From NCBI GenBank assembly GCA_007844125.1, contig CM017567.1, positions 4,469,660-4,533,659 of the forward strand: 64,000 nucleotides of DNA, written 5' to 3'. This stretch comes from Sinonovacula constricta (taxonomy: Eukaryota > Mollusca > Bivalvia > Cardiida > Solecurtidae). Positions 10,182-25,100 of this stretch are shown in pieces. A program made the translations under genes and the position numbers. Each line of letters opens with the position of its first letter. Position 1 is the first letter of the stretch. The notes under the pieces were generated by a model that was given only the letters and a program-made list of their open reading frames with translations, made no database searches and was not told the origin of the DNA.

Positions 10182-13100
10182 CTGGAAACACAAACATGGT
10201 CACACAATACAGTCATACCTCAAATTTTGTTTCGAGTTCATTACATTGATACAATTATGGTCAATAGAGTGGCATTCAGCTATTACTGGTGGAGGAAGAT
10301 CCCAAACAGTTGTCTATGTAGAACCTATACTTTTAGAGGCAGTGACCTTGACCCTATTGACCTTAAAATCAATCTTAATCTTCCTAATTGTTTTTAGTAA
10401 AATCCTGACAACACGCTCTGGGTAACTTGTTAACAAACATCCTCTTAATGTATGACCAACTTTCATTGCAAATTGTAAGAAGAGTTGTGCTCTGACAAAA
10501 TCTGCAAAAGCTATTTTATGTAAAGTGATCTTAAAACTTTATACCAGAATATCAATCCCAAACTTTTCCTTACCATAAGGTAACTACCTACATAATATGA
10601 CCATCATATGCCATACCTAACATTAGTAATAGATTAAGCAGAAATTAAACAAATATTTGTAATAACAGTGACCTTGACACCATAAAAGAAATTTGGTAGA
10701 CTTCTGTTGAGAAATGTACAAGAAGTTGCGTTCAGAAGAAAAAACTTCTGCACAAAATGCACACAAAAATTCCCCTCTTGCCAAAGTGCACAATCAGAAA
10801 ACCAGAATTTCCCTAAGAAAATCAGATTAAACATATATGTTTGTAGTAAAAGTGTCTATTTTTATGTTATTTTTTTTTCATTGAAGCTGCTTAAAGATTG
10901 CATATAATTTAGAAAAATATGTTCGGCAAACAAACTGTTAACATTTAATGCATAAAAAACACCAAATAGATAAATGTCTGGATAGAACAACTTAGCTGGA
11001 AAATTTCACATGAAAGTTCTCAACCCAACCAAATTCACCCTATGCTGCATAACAAATTACAGTTTCAATAATTCATGATGGCTACTTACATCTGAAATTT
11101 TGACAATCTTGCTGTTCTCGATGACTTGCTCTGGCGTGCGACAGCCCACAATTACAATGGGTTTGCAGGGTTGCTGAAGCAACCAAGATATAGAAGCTTT
11201 CGCCATGTCAACATTGGATATGGTACAAAGGTTCTTCAGATGGCGAAGAGACTGTCAAGTAAAACAAAAATGAATTATCATATCATGTTTCTTTTAAAAA
11301 AAAAAATCTTAAATCTGCTTACAATCTCTAGCAAGCAGTAAGTAACAAGATAAAAAAAAAACAAAAAAGACTTATAGGCTGGGATTAATAGGTGACAAAG
11401 TTGTTGTTGGTTGTGTTTAACGTCTCACCAACACTATTTCAGTTATATGGTATCCACTTGAAGCAGATATAGTGCTGCCTTCACTGTGTATAGCATGCCG
11501 TGAACACCTGACATGATACCCAGTCACATTATCCTGACATCGGGCAAACCAGTGGTGGAACTACCCTTATATTTGCATGAGCGTTATCAAGGAAGCTATA
11601 CCTCCACAACCATTTTTAATGACTTATTTGACTGTTATCTTTTGCTGGGAGCTGTCTGATCAGAATCTATACTATTTGCTGGGAGCTGTCTGATCAGGAT
11701 TTACATTATTTGCTCCTAAGTCTTTATTGAGAGACATGTTTACCTGTGAATGAAATTGTTAGCCAAATAACCCTACCAATTCAGCTTAATAAATGTAGTC
11801 TGTAAAAATTAAATGTTTTGTTTAATCTCCTTTTTTCTAACATCTATAACATACCTCAAACACCTCCTGCTCACACCCAGGAGTTCCATGTCTCGCCATT
11901 TCACAACTGAAATAGAGACATGTTGTTTAATAAACATTTTCTGCCCCAGAAATCACATTGGTAAAATTGATATTCATGCTATATGATTCCAAAAGATGTA
12001 CACAATTGCTGGAGAATTTAACATTTGAATTTTAAAAATCATAAACTGTTTCGGTTTAGATGTAATACTGTCATAAAGGTATACAAAAATGCTATTTTCA
12101 TATGTACAATGCATGTTAACAGAAGGCATTTAAAGACCCTGACTGTCTTTGCTGTAAGATTGTTGCACCTGAAGGATCTCACACCTGGGAAATACACACA
12201 CTACCTACAGTATAGCTATGAGTGAGGAAAATTAAATAGCTCTGAACTTGTTACTTTTGTAAACTGGCCATGCTTAATTTTTAGTTTGACCAATTTTATA
12301 TTTCAAAAAGTATTTTTGTGATTTAACATCTTGGGAATGAATATTTGTGTAACAACAGTAATTTCATTTTCAGTCAAGCATAACACTTTTATGTATATAA
12401 GAGATTATATTGTATTGTTTTGAAAGCATTTTTGCATTATTTGGTCTTTATTCTAGGTGGTGCTTTTAAATAAAATCCTTTCAATTAAATGTATCACATT
12501 CCTACACAAAATGCGACAATTCCTACAAGAGCTTATATGTTTGTTCTTGATTAATCTACTCAAATGAGCTAATTAGAAATGTTGACGAATCTTTGAAGAG
12601 CTGATGGGTCTGTGGTGGGGTCTGCAAACACATATTTTTCACTTGTATCTCAGATATCCTTGTGTAATGTTTAATCACTGTGTAGGATATTTTCACTTGT
12701 CAGGTAATTGTTATTTTGCTTATATGGATTTATAAAGGAAAGGATGCATGATCTATATTAACTGCATTGATATTGTTAAAAACATCTAAAATGCGTTGAA
12801 CAAAAGCATATTTGTGGGATTGTGATTGGGATTTGCTGGCATTTTTGCCGATACTGTGTAGTGACATTTCTATCATTATAGCACAGGGGCACTTATGAGG
12901 TGATATGCATGAAATTCACATGTTCCCCACATAACACCCCAGTTTTCAGTCTGTAGCACATTACATTACTATTAAAATTGTCAGAAAAACATGATATTAT
13001 GAATCCACACTCTATTTATAATTAATAACTAAGAGAAATCGCTCAACTTTAGTATTTGTATAGTAAGATACACAACACTCTCAGAAAAGATATCTATTGT

Positions 13101-16100
13101 ACATTGTATCAGTGTCTTGATGGGCAAAGCATCAATATTAGTGCAGTAAGTGTGCAGCAAATGCACAAATCTACTAACGCTTTATACGACTATAAAACAC
13201 GTATGTATTCCCAAATTAGTTCAATTTCATTTAAATATTGGTGATAAAAGCATTAATTTTTTTTTTAAACATGCAGAATGTGTAATGAAATATCCACCAC
13301 CTTCACAACAACTGTCTAATCTATCTAAGCTTGGGTTGGCCGTTGTGACCATGGGGGGAAATCCTGTTACCTAAATGGCTCAATGGTCCTGTCAGTTATT
13401 GACTAAGGAAAGGTCAATTACATTTGGTTTGCAGGGTTATATATTTGGTCCTGCACCTGCAACCTATAGGGCCCATATTTACTGTTATGACATTTGCTCT
13501 ACCTCATCCCAAGGGGTAGATTGATCCTTTTATTAAGTATTTACCTACATAAGTCATAACTCCCGGCTTCAGTTTAGTTTAAACCTATTTATTTATAGTC
13601 GATTGGGAAACAAATTTTTTTAACTTATATTAATCCCTCTTGACTGTCCACTTCCTGAGTAGAACCAGAACTCAGGTGCTGAATACCTGGAGCAATATGC
13701 AGTAAATAGTCTTGCTCAAGGACTAACATCACATGGTCAGTTTCGGGGTTCGAACCCGGGACCCTCTGATCAAGCGTCCAACGTCTTAACCACTAGACCA
13801 CGAATGCTCACAATAAATAAATAAATAGGTTTAAACTAAACTAACTCCCAGCTTTACCTGTCAGGTGAGAAGAGTTTCCCACGCCTGCGACCCATAGGGA
13901 CATCATCCACAGTCATGTAGTTACCACTGAGCAGACCCTGCTGTAGCGGGCTGTACGCTAACACAGCAATGTCCTTCTCCTCACAGATAGGCAGAATACC
14001 ATTCTCAGGGGAACGCCATAACAGGTTATAGCCAATCTAACAAGGACAGGTCATAGACTGATTGGAAATAAGCAAAATAAAATACTTATGTCTTATAGGA
14101 ATTAAGGACCCTTTGCAAAAGATTAATTAGTAATAATCTATGAACAAGAATATTTTCAAACCATATAAATAAAACTTACAAAGCAAAAACACAATAACTA
14201 TAAAGATGATACTTTTATTGTTTCAGTTATGAATGCTTATAAAAATAGTTATACCGTGTCAGTTATGAATGCTTATAAAAATACTTTTATTGTTACAGTT
14301 ACGAATGCTTATAAAAACAAGCAACTTTTCAATGAAGTATAATTTTATAGATAACACCATGATTATAGATAGTTTCCACATCAGTGAAAATCCCTTAACT
14401 TGGCAGCCATCTTTGTGGGTAACTTCAAGGGAATTTCATATGAATTGTATAGAAGGGTAATTTTATTTTCTTGTAATTTCTTTATTTGTGGTCCGAAAAT
14501 TAAAAGCTATACACCATTGGAAAGCTCTTGAAATTCATATTTTTAGAATACAATATTTTTACAATTGATAAATGCACACAGAATTAATACACAGACATAA
14601 ATAAAACTACTGGCTCATACTTAAAACAAATTGAACAGTATATCATTTTCGGTTGTATTTCTTTAACCTTTTAAACTATCAAAATATAGTTTTGATATTT
14701 AAAATACTTTATAAAAGCTGTTAAATTTTATATAAAATTCAGTAAAATAGACTGAAAAATAAAAGCACAGTGGCGAGTTAAATACAGCACATATTTCCCG
14801 ATTTCGGCCTGCATTAGCTTCTGCCCACAAAGATGGCTGCCTGAAACTGTCTTATCAGTGTCGATGACATTACATGGAAACTATCTATTTCGTAACATAA
14901 TTTATGACAAATAAATGTCTATTTTTTATTTATGAAACTAATTACAATTCTTGCCACAAAAGTACAGATGATAGCTAGAAGTTACCAGTATGATGATACT
15001 TTTCCAGAAAACTAGATAATGGACAATCCTGTTATGACTGCTCAGAAGATTTTGTATCTATAACTTGTATATGCCATATCATTTTTAACATGAATATTGA
15101 GTCAACTGTAAAACTTCATGAACTTCTTAATGTACTCAAACACATTTTAAGAAAGCATAGTTTTGAAAGGGTAAATGTTTTAGTTACTGTCTTACACTTC
15201 ATTTTGAAACACAGGCTTTATTGATAAATATAACTATGAAAAAATTTAACACATGAATCTGTTTTGAAGTGAGGATTCATAGCGATCATCAAACATAGGA
15301 AGGAAATGAAGCTCGGAGTTCAACTTCTAGAATACTGACATGAGGTGAAACATTCATAGCAATGACAAAACATAGGAAGGAAATGAAGCTCCGTGTTCAA
15401 CTTCTAGAATACTGACATGAGGTGAAGCATTTATAGCAATGACCAAACATAGAAGGGAAATGAAGCTCCGTGTTCAACTTCTAGAATACTGACATGAGGT
15501 GAAACATTCATAGCAATCATCAAACATAGGAAGGAAATGAAGCTCCGTGTTCAACTTCTAGAATACTGACATAAGGTGAAGCATTTATAGCAATGACCAA
15601 AAATAGGAAGGAAATGAAGCTCGGTGTTCAACTTCAAGAATACTGGCATGTGGTGAAGCATTTATAGCGATCAACAAACATAGGAAGGAAATGAAGCTCT
15701 CTGTTCAACTTCTAGAATACTGACATATGGTGAAGCATTCATAGCAATCATCAAACATAGAAAGGAAATGAAGCTCGGTGTTCAACTTCTAGAATACTGA
15801 CATATGGTGAAGATTCATAGTGATCATCAAACATAGGAAGGAAATGAAGCTCGGTGTTCAACTTCTAGAATACTGACATATGGTGAAGATTCATAGTGAT
15901 CATCAAACATAGGAAGGAAATGAAGCTCGGTGTTCAACTTCTAGAATACTGACATATGGTGAAGATTCATAGTGATCATCAAACATATGAAGGAAATGAA
16001 GCTCGGTGTTCAACTTCTAGAATACTGACATATGGTGAAGATTCATAGTGATCATCAAACATAGGAAGGAAATGAAGCTCGTTGTTCAACTTCTAGAATA

Positions 16101-19100
16101 CTGACATATGGTGAAGATTCATAGTGATCATCAAACATAGGAAGGAAATGAAGCTCGGTGTTCAACTTCTAGAATACTGACATATGGTGAAGATTCATAG
16201 TGATCATCAAACATAGGAAGGAAATGAAGCTCGGTGTTCAACTTCTAGAATACTGACATATGGTGAAGATTCATAGTGATCATCAAACATAGGAAGGAAA
16301 TGAAGCTCGGTGTTCAACTTCTAGAATACTGACATATGGTGAAGATTCATAGTGATCATCAAACATAGGAATGAAATGAAGCTCGGTGTTCAACTTCTAG
16401 AATACTGACATATGGTGAAGATTCATAGTGATCATCAAACATAGGAAGGAAATGAAGCTCGGTGTTCAACTTCTAGAATACTGACATATGGTGAAGATTC
16501 ATAGTGATCATCAAACATAGGAAGGAAATGAAGCTCGGTGTTCAACTTCTAGAATACTGACATATGGTGAAGATTCATAGTGATCATCAAACATATGAAG
16601 GAAATGAAGCTCGGTGTTCAACTTCTAGAATACTGACATATGGTGAAGATTCATAGTGATCATCAAACATAGGAAGGAAATGAAGCTCGGTGTTCAACTT
16701 CTAGAATACTGACATATGGTGAAGATTCATAGTGATCATCAAACATAGGAAGGAAATGAAGCTCGGTGTTCAACTTCTAGAATACTGACATGAGGTGAAA
16801 CATTCATAGCGATCATCAAACATAGGAAGGAAATGAAGCTCCGTGTTCAACTTCTAGAATACTGACATATGGATGTGGATTAGTTTAAAATGCTTGACAA
16901 AGTGTGAAAATTCTTTAAAGTTGATATCTGACAGTTAACAGATATCAAATGCATGTAGCAAGAATTGTTCATGGTTTCTGGAAATTCATGCACAACTTCT
17001 GCATAAACACATACTTTGGTCTAAGAAAAGATGATTTGGAACACTACCTATGTTGTTTATTCTTTTCAAATCTATAAATAAGCACATCAGCGACCTCTGC
17101 TAAAAACAGATACGGATGATATAAAGCTATCTCAAAAGTAAGTTGTCACATGGTTTTATTAGTTAAAAAACAGTGTGACTTAGATAGGAAATACCTAATG
17201 TGCAATAACAAGTGGAGATTTATGTTTCACTGTTTACACAGATCTAGGGCATCAATGAACACTTTATTGCAGGACTTTCTCAGGTAACAAAGACTTATTT
17301 GGTCCAAACTGTCAGATACATTCTTTAAACTGTAATACAATGATGAGGGTTTTTTTACCACTAGATCCATCAGGTTTGTTTCTATTCAATTACATTTAGA
17401 TATTCTTGCTCCTACTCGCCTACCCCATTCAACGTATAGTGTTTATTGTTTAACATTATACAAGAATGGTTATGCACTTTTATCCTTTTGGATTCATTCA
17501 ATATTGTCACATGAAAAGACATGTACAAGAATTCCATAATGCTAAAAATAGAATGACTTGGCAATGTTTTGGTGCTTAAGTATAATCCAGGTAACAGCAA
17601 TTTGTAAAGGAACATACATGTGCTGAATAGGCTTATAGGGATTGTAAAGGCTGATATGAATGGCATAGACAGACATAGGCTGTTGTATCTAATTGCAGAA
17701 ATACTTAAAAAAATAAATGATAATGCCAAAACAGCATTTAATACCTCATTATATTAATCATATGAATACAAAATAAAGAATAGGTGGAGGAGTTACATGA
17801 TTGGACAACAATTTAAGAACAAATTGCTTGGAGAGACTTGATCAAGTACCGGTACATAAAAGTGACAGCTCTTAACACGTGGCCGCCAACACAAGTTTGG
17901 CTTTACTTTTAATGGTGGAACCAGAAAGTATTGGCCATTACCATCCAAGATAGCCAATTAACATACCTGGTTGGAGACAGGTACCACATCCATGTCTATC
18001 AGAGACTTGAGGTTCTTGGGACCAAAGTTACACACCCCGAAACTCTTGATACGGCCCAGAGACACCTGGCGCTTCAGCTCACCTATAGCCTCCTCAGTGT
18101 TCTGGATGAAGCTCGGAAAATGGGCCTACAATTAGAGTGTGTTGTTTATTTATACATATTGATAAAAACATATTCAAAATTGTATATGCTCGTTGTTGTT
18201 CTAACATGCTCAAAACAATTTCAGTTAAGATAATCATGTGAATCAAATTCAATGTTTGATTATGGGGTTTAATTTTATAAACAATCTCTCAAATATGGGA
18301 GCTGTTAACCTGAAGCAGATAAAGTGCTGCCCTCACTGTGATATGATGTTAACACCTAACTTGATATCACACAAAGTCACATTATCTTGACACAAGGTCC
18401 AGCATTCTGAAATTACTCTTAAACAATAAACACAAGCAAGGGAGCTTGTTAAGCCTTCTGTATTTCTTATGATCAAACCAAGAGTTTATACACCTGGGTC
18501 CTTAACACCAATAACTGGACCTCGTTCAGCCATACATCAATTAAGCAGATTTCACATGTGTTTGCATATTCAGGCATCTTTATCATTTTAATCCAACTTG
18601 ATACACATAAATATGCATACACATGCATAAACGCATGTAATTAATAAACATTCATAATGAACAGGCAATTTTTTATTAATAGTAGAGTGTAGTTACATAC
18701 ATTTTGTTAAAATCATATACATTTATATATGTTCATGATATATGTTTACATCCCCGTCTGATGACGATTGATAATGATGAGACTGGCGATGACAAGGATG
18801 ATGATAAGACTAAAGATAAGGATAGTTGGGATGATGTGAAAGATGATGATGACAATTATGCCCTATATTTATATTGTACTGTTTAATATAAGTTACGATG
18901 TTGTATTGTGTACAAGTAAAATAAAGAAATAGTAATGCTTAGTTCAGACCAATGATCATGAAGAGGATTATGTTAATTATGTTGATGAATTTGATTATGT
19001 TTTTAACGATTTTGATAATTAAGAGGACAATTCAATAATAGTTCTTACCTGCATGAGATCGATATAGGTTGTCTGTAGTTTGGTCAGACTGCGTGTGATG

Positions 19101-22100
19101 GCTTCATCAATCTGCTGGGCTGTGTACGCTGGGGTGGTAGGGCCATCCCTGAAGCCAAACTTGGATGCAATCACAGCATCCTGCCTCCTGCCTTGTAGAC
19201 ACCGTCCTAGAACCTCCTCAGAACCAGCATACCCCTGAAACATTCAATCACATTTGAGTAATAATGTATTTTGTTGTTTAGATAAACAAACATGTCTGCC
19301 ATGTTTTGCCTTTGATAAACATCGCACTATGTACATGGCACTATCACATACAAGCTCTGCAACAGAATTTAGTAGCTGTGAAAATGTAACATTCTCTTAA
19401 ACTTTGTAATGTTCTTGAAAAACAAACTCATGCTAATAGATCAAAACAGGGCCATGATGGATCATGGCCCTGCATGGATCATGGCCCTGCATGGATCATG
19501 GCCCTGCATGGATCATGGCCCTGCATGGATCATGGCCCTGCATGGATCATGGCCCTGCATGGATCATGGCCCTGCTCACCTACTTGCAGTATACACAAAG
19601 ACTAAATTGGTTAGGAATATCAGCAATGTATAAACAGACAAGAACAATTTCATGAATACAAGCAACATTTAAATATTCAGTTTCAATTTTTTACATCATG
19701 ACCATAAATGGAAAATGGTCACCCCACTGGCGGTTATGTTTTTTTTTATGGATCAAAAGTCATTATATAATCTTGATACAGGGCCAAACTAAGGAATATG
19801 TATATATATTTTTTAAAGAATGTTGATGGATGTGTAACGCCGGATGACAGATGATGAACCCACAAGAGCTCACCCTGACAAAAGCTCAGGTGAGCTAAAA
19901 AGTGATACACCAATGAGTTATTAACATTCCAACACTTGAAATGCTGAGCCACTTGCTAACAAATTAGGCAAAGCAACATTTTCGACTTCATGCTTTATAT
20001 TTTATGTGGTGTTCCATCAACAAACTTTTACAACATAGGTACTTTTTTGCTGCTAGGGTCTTCCATATTGGTCTCAGATTGTTTGGGTTTAGGTCCTACC
20101 AACAATATTTCCAAACTATGTCATTTGTTTATGCAATCTGGTTTTTATAAAGATCCCGTTCAAAATATTCCTAACTAGTGATCTGCTTTTTTACACCTTG
20201 TGACCCAAGTTTTTTCATGCAGGCAAACATTCTGGCCAAGTTTTGTGAGGATGAGCACATAAATATGGCCACAAGGTTTTTGACAGGTTTTTACCTGGTG
20301 GCTTACTTTTTGATCTTTGTCTGCATGAAATCTTTGGTGAATTTGTAACTGGGTCATGACCAGTTTCAAATTCACCAAAGATTTCATGCAGGCAAAGATT
20401 CTGACCAAGTTTGCTGAAGACTGGGCCATTTATGGGGCCTTTAGGGTGTTTAGATGGTTTTTTTTCTAGGATTTTTCTTGGTGACCTCATTTTTGGACCC
20501 ACATAACCCAGTTACAAACACAACCAAGGTTTCATACAGACTAATATTCTGCTCAAGTTTGATGAAGATAGTTTCATAATTGTGGTCCCTAGGGTGTTAA
20601 CAAGGCAGGGTTTGACATTTCCAGGAATGTAAAGGGGGTCAACAGGACCTGTCAATCAAAAGGTCATGAAGAACTTGAGCTGGAATGCTATTATCAGTAA
20701 CAGAATTAACATAAGGTTGCGTAAAATTAACACCAATCTAAAAGATGAAGCCATCAAATACAGTCTTACATAACAACAGAAAATATAACAACTTTTAGGT
20801 ACATGGGAAAAGGCTTGGTAAATAAATGATAACATCTTTATAAACTATTACATTTCCAAATATTTCATTGGACATTTTGACCGGCCAGCTTATAATGTTA
20901 TTCAATCTGCTGAAAAACTACTGTTCAGGGACCGAAGGACTTAATGGATTGTCAGCCCCTTCAGGCTTTCTTCTAGCATTTTACCTAGTGACCTACTTTT
21001 TTTTAACCCATGTTCAGTTGTCAGAAACTCATCCATGGCTTAATGCAAACAAACATTTAGAACAAGTCTGGAGATGATTAGGTCATAAAAGTGGTTTAAA
21101 GGTTTTAACAAGTTTTTCTGTGATTTAACCGAGTGACTTTTTTTTTACCCCAGATGAGCGAGTAACAAACACATTCAAGATTTCTTACAAACATTCTAAT
21201 CAAGATTGGTAAAGATTGAGCCATAAATGTGGCCATAAGAGTGTTAATAGGGTTTAGATTTTTTTAAAATTTAACCCACTTACCTACATTTTGACCTCTA
21301 GTGTGTTCAAAAACAAAAAGGAAATGGAAAATACAGTATAACCCCTTAATTTATCACACGGAAAGTCACTGTGATCTTGACCATTGCTCTACTAATGCAT
21401 CCTCTAAATATATCAGCTGGAACCCAAAAAGAAATCACATTCTAGGACACTGAGTTTATGTTTATTGGGTTTATCTTCCCACCAACAGCATTTCAGTTAT
21501 TTGGAGACGGTGTTCACTTGAAGCACATATAGTGCTGCCTTCACTGTGTTTATCATGCCGTGAACACCTGGCATGATACCACACCCAGTCACATTATCTT
21601 GACACCGGACCAACTAGTCATGGATCTACCCTTATATTTGCTTGAGCGTTAGCAAGAGAGCTATACCGCTACCATTTTTAACAACTTTGGTATGTCATGG
21701 TCCAGGATCGAACCCGGGGCCTCCCGTACCTCGGGCTGATGCTCTATCATTGCCCTACCAGGTCTGGTAACAGGTCACTGTGACCTTAACCTTTTACGAA
21801 CACCAACTTTGTTGAGATGTCAGCTCATTATGATTAATGTCTACCAAGTTTAAAAGGCTGTTTATTCTTAATTAATGGAAGCAGAGTGGTCAACAAACTG
21901 AAGATATCTGACCACACTTGCTGGCAATTGAAGCATCATAAAAATGGATAAAGACATATTGTGTCCAATTTGTCTCAAAGGCTACAGAAACCCTCACAAT
22001 GACTATAAATGCACTGACTTCCTTCTATGGTTTGATTAGACAATTAAAAAAGCAAGTAATGTGCCATCTACAGTAACCAAGCTAATTGAAAGTATGATTT

Positions 22101-25100
22101 CTTGAATTACTTGTTTCTAATGTGTCCTTAGTTCATATTTACAAACAGTTGCCATTTTTAAAAATAAAGTAAATAAACTACATACATTAAACCCATAATC
22201 AAAGGAGAGATTTTATTCAAGACAGTCAACAAGTTGTACATAAACAATTCCTGATCCAGTTAAGGTAAGTTTGTTCAGACTACCAGGTAATATGACCAAG
22301 TCTTTATCTTGAGAGCCAGCACAAGGCATGTATCTGTATTTAGTGACAGGTACTAAACAAATTAGGTCAACTGCCTTAACCTTGTTTATCTATGCAATGA
22401 TGTCCGGACACTACTCTGCAACAAGGGGAAACTTCAGATAAGAGGGGTGGTTTAAATTTCATATGATAACTTTTCATAATTCTCAACCAAATGGTGAGTT
22501 CCACAATGATATGGGGTCTGACTTGGGGAAGGAATATATATCCCATTATTCTGAACCAAATGTTATATTCAAAAGGGGGTAAAGGGGGTAAACGTATTAT
22601 TTTGGTACAGGGAAGAGAAAAACAAACAAACAGTCCTATATATCACCTTGCGAATGGCAAAAAAGTTAGGCCAAAAAAAAATGACCATAAAGACACCTTT
22701 TTAATATTTTGGGGACAGATGTTTGGCCCTGTTCCAGATGAAAAACATATACTATTCTCTTGAAAAATTTGGAAAAAATCCCCTTAAATAAAATTTACCC
22801 AAATATGTCTAAACATTTTAAATTTTAGTGTGCAAATGTCCCACAAACTGCCTTTTTGTGGTGTTAAAATCCATAATCTAAAGGCTTGCAAATGTTACTC
22901 AAAACCATGACTAAAGGACTAATACATACATGTATGTTAGGGGGATATACTGAAAAGTTATAAACAGGATATATAAAAAAGCTATATATAATAGCAGACT
23001 TTGAATATATCATATACAGAATATCAAAGATTGGAGATCGCTTCTTATTTATCAGGGAAAAGAACTTAGCACCCTACTTTATAACAACAACAGTTCTATC
23101 TGACTGTCTTGGTTCTGACATATACCTACCTCAGCAGTGTCAAAGAAGTTGATTCCTAACTCCAAACACTTGTCAACACATGCTTTGGATACCTGCAATA
23201 GAGAGGAAAACAATGTAATGATAATGCTGGTGATTATTATGGTAATAGTAAGATTGATAATGCTGGAGATCTAGGTAATATATTTATATATTGGGTTTAT
23301 CGTCCAGCAACAGTATTTCTGTTATCTGGAGACGGTGTCCACTTGAAGCAGATATAGCCCTGCCGTCACTGTGTATAGCATGCCGTGAACACCTGGCATG
23401 ATACCACTCCCAGTCATATTATCCTGACATCGGGCCAACCAGTCGTGGATCTACCCTTATATTTGCTTGAGCGTTAGCAAGGGAGCTATACCCCTAACAT
23501 TTTTAATGACTTTGGTATGTTGCGGCCCGGGATCGAACCAGGGGTCTCCTGTACCTGGAGCTGACGCTCTACCGATTGCGCTACTAGGTCCGGTCGTGAT
23601 CTAGGTAATGCTAGTGATATTGGTAATGCTGGTGATATTGGTGATGCTGGTGATATTGATGATGCTAGTGATATGATGATGCTGGTGATATTCTCATTCA
23701 CATTCTAACATCAAGAATGTTATTTTAGAAGATTCAAGTGCTATTAACCTGTATAAAACTGACCAATCTAGCTGACAAATCACACCATGGATGACTTAAT
23801 GTTCAGGTCAAGATTTTGAGTAAATGAGGTCAGTGTTTACCTAAGAAATGCACAATATGTTCTTGCAGAACTGGTCATTATGCCGGATTAGTGGTCAGGT
23901 TTCTCATCAAATAAATAAGGCAAAATGTTCATGGGTGAACAATACAGTAACATTGTACGTACCTAATTAAAATGTGTGCGATTCTTGATATTTAATTCAA
24001 CTGATTTTCAAATAATGACCACAGTATATTGTTAAAATGAGTTACCAGGAGTTCCAGAAGTTGCCCACAAAGGTGTAGAGGCTGATGGCAATGTTAAGTT
24101 TCTATGAAATCATTTAAAACTCAACACCATATTTGTTGTCTTTCCTGCATATTTCATTGATCCTCTGCAGTGGAGTCAAACTACTTTCTTTCTGCTTTAT
24201 TCTTTTGAAAGTGAAATGTCCTCATACATGTGAATTAAATGTCTTTGGGCCTTTGCGATGTCTTCTTCCAAATTCATTAAGAAATATGTATACAAACTTA
24301 TGAAACCATAGGGTCACTAATAAGAATGATCATTTTAATGGGGTTTTTAATCTTTGCAAATAAATAACCTTATTGTACAAGGCATATTATGATAACTTAC
24401 AAAAATGCATTAAAACAGGCAATTCTTTTGATGTTCCTTAACCTTTTTACCAAATTTTTGACAAGATTTCTATGATCAAAAGTGTTACTTTATTTACATG
24501 TTGCATGCTACATTATCTCTGGCATTCAAAGTAGCATTCTATTAACAGTAGACTGAGGACAATATTCCTCTTCATGTTATTATTTGCATCATCTCCTATT
24601 TTATTTTTCTTTATAACCATATTCCAAAGTATAGACACTTTCACTTGGTATCACAATATGGTATTGTGGTGTTGAAAATCATGACATACCGACAATATCG
24701 TCTCAGCTCTAGTCAGGTTATTAACAAACGTAGCAAGCTTAGGGATAACACAAGTGGCATGATAGGGGTTAAGATAACTGTGTAGGTCAATATGGTCAAT
24801 TATCTTTAGGCAATGATAAGAGAATGTAACAGTGATCGCAGCTGTTGGTCTGAGCACTATGAGGGATGTGAGAAGTTACCACAAATTTATGCCTCATTAT
24901 GAGTGTCATACTGCAAACTACTGTCATGGGTTTAATACATAATGTTTCCAGCACTTCGAAAATTCTCAATAACTTCTAACACTTAACTACAAAGGGAAAA
25001 GCAATTTGTGTAATTTTATTATTATTGATCCCTCTTTCTATGTTCCCCATAATTATTACAAAAATATAAACAGCAATAAAAATCAGTTGTTTGTGGTAAA

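Noticed and set aside
13738..13812. tRNA gene on the minus strand
   Set aside because: A and B boxes are present but the acceptor stem does not pair; it is part of a SINE-like unit.
15267..16872. CRISPR-like array
   Set aside because: Units are contiguous 76-bp tandem repeats with no unique spacers, in a eukaryotic intron.
18704..18886. Asp-rich small protein
   Set aside because: It comes from an imperfect GAT repeat inside a reductase intron.
19409..19655. Two overlapping frames with MDHGPAWIMALHG repeats
   Set aside because: They are translations of the 17-bp minisatellite in different phases.
21710..21770. tRNA gene on the minus strand
   Set aside because: It is the head of a SINE whose body follows directly; the same head occurs in other copies.
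22491..22763. 90-codon plus-strand frame
   Set aside because: Purine-rich AT sequence in a reductase intron, with no motif or splice support.
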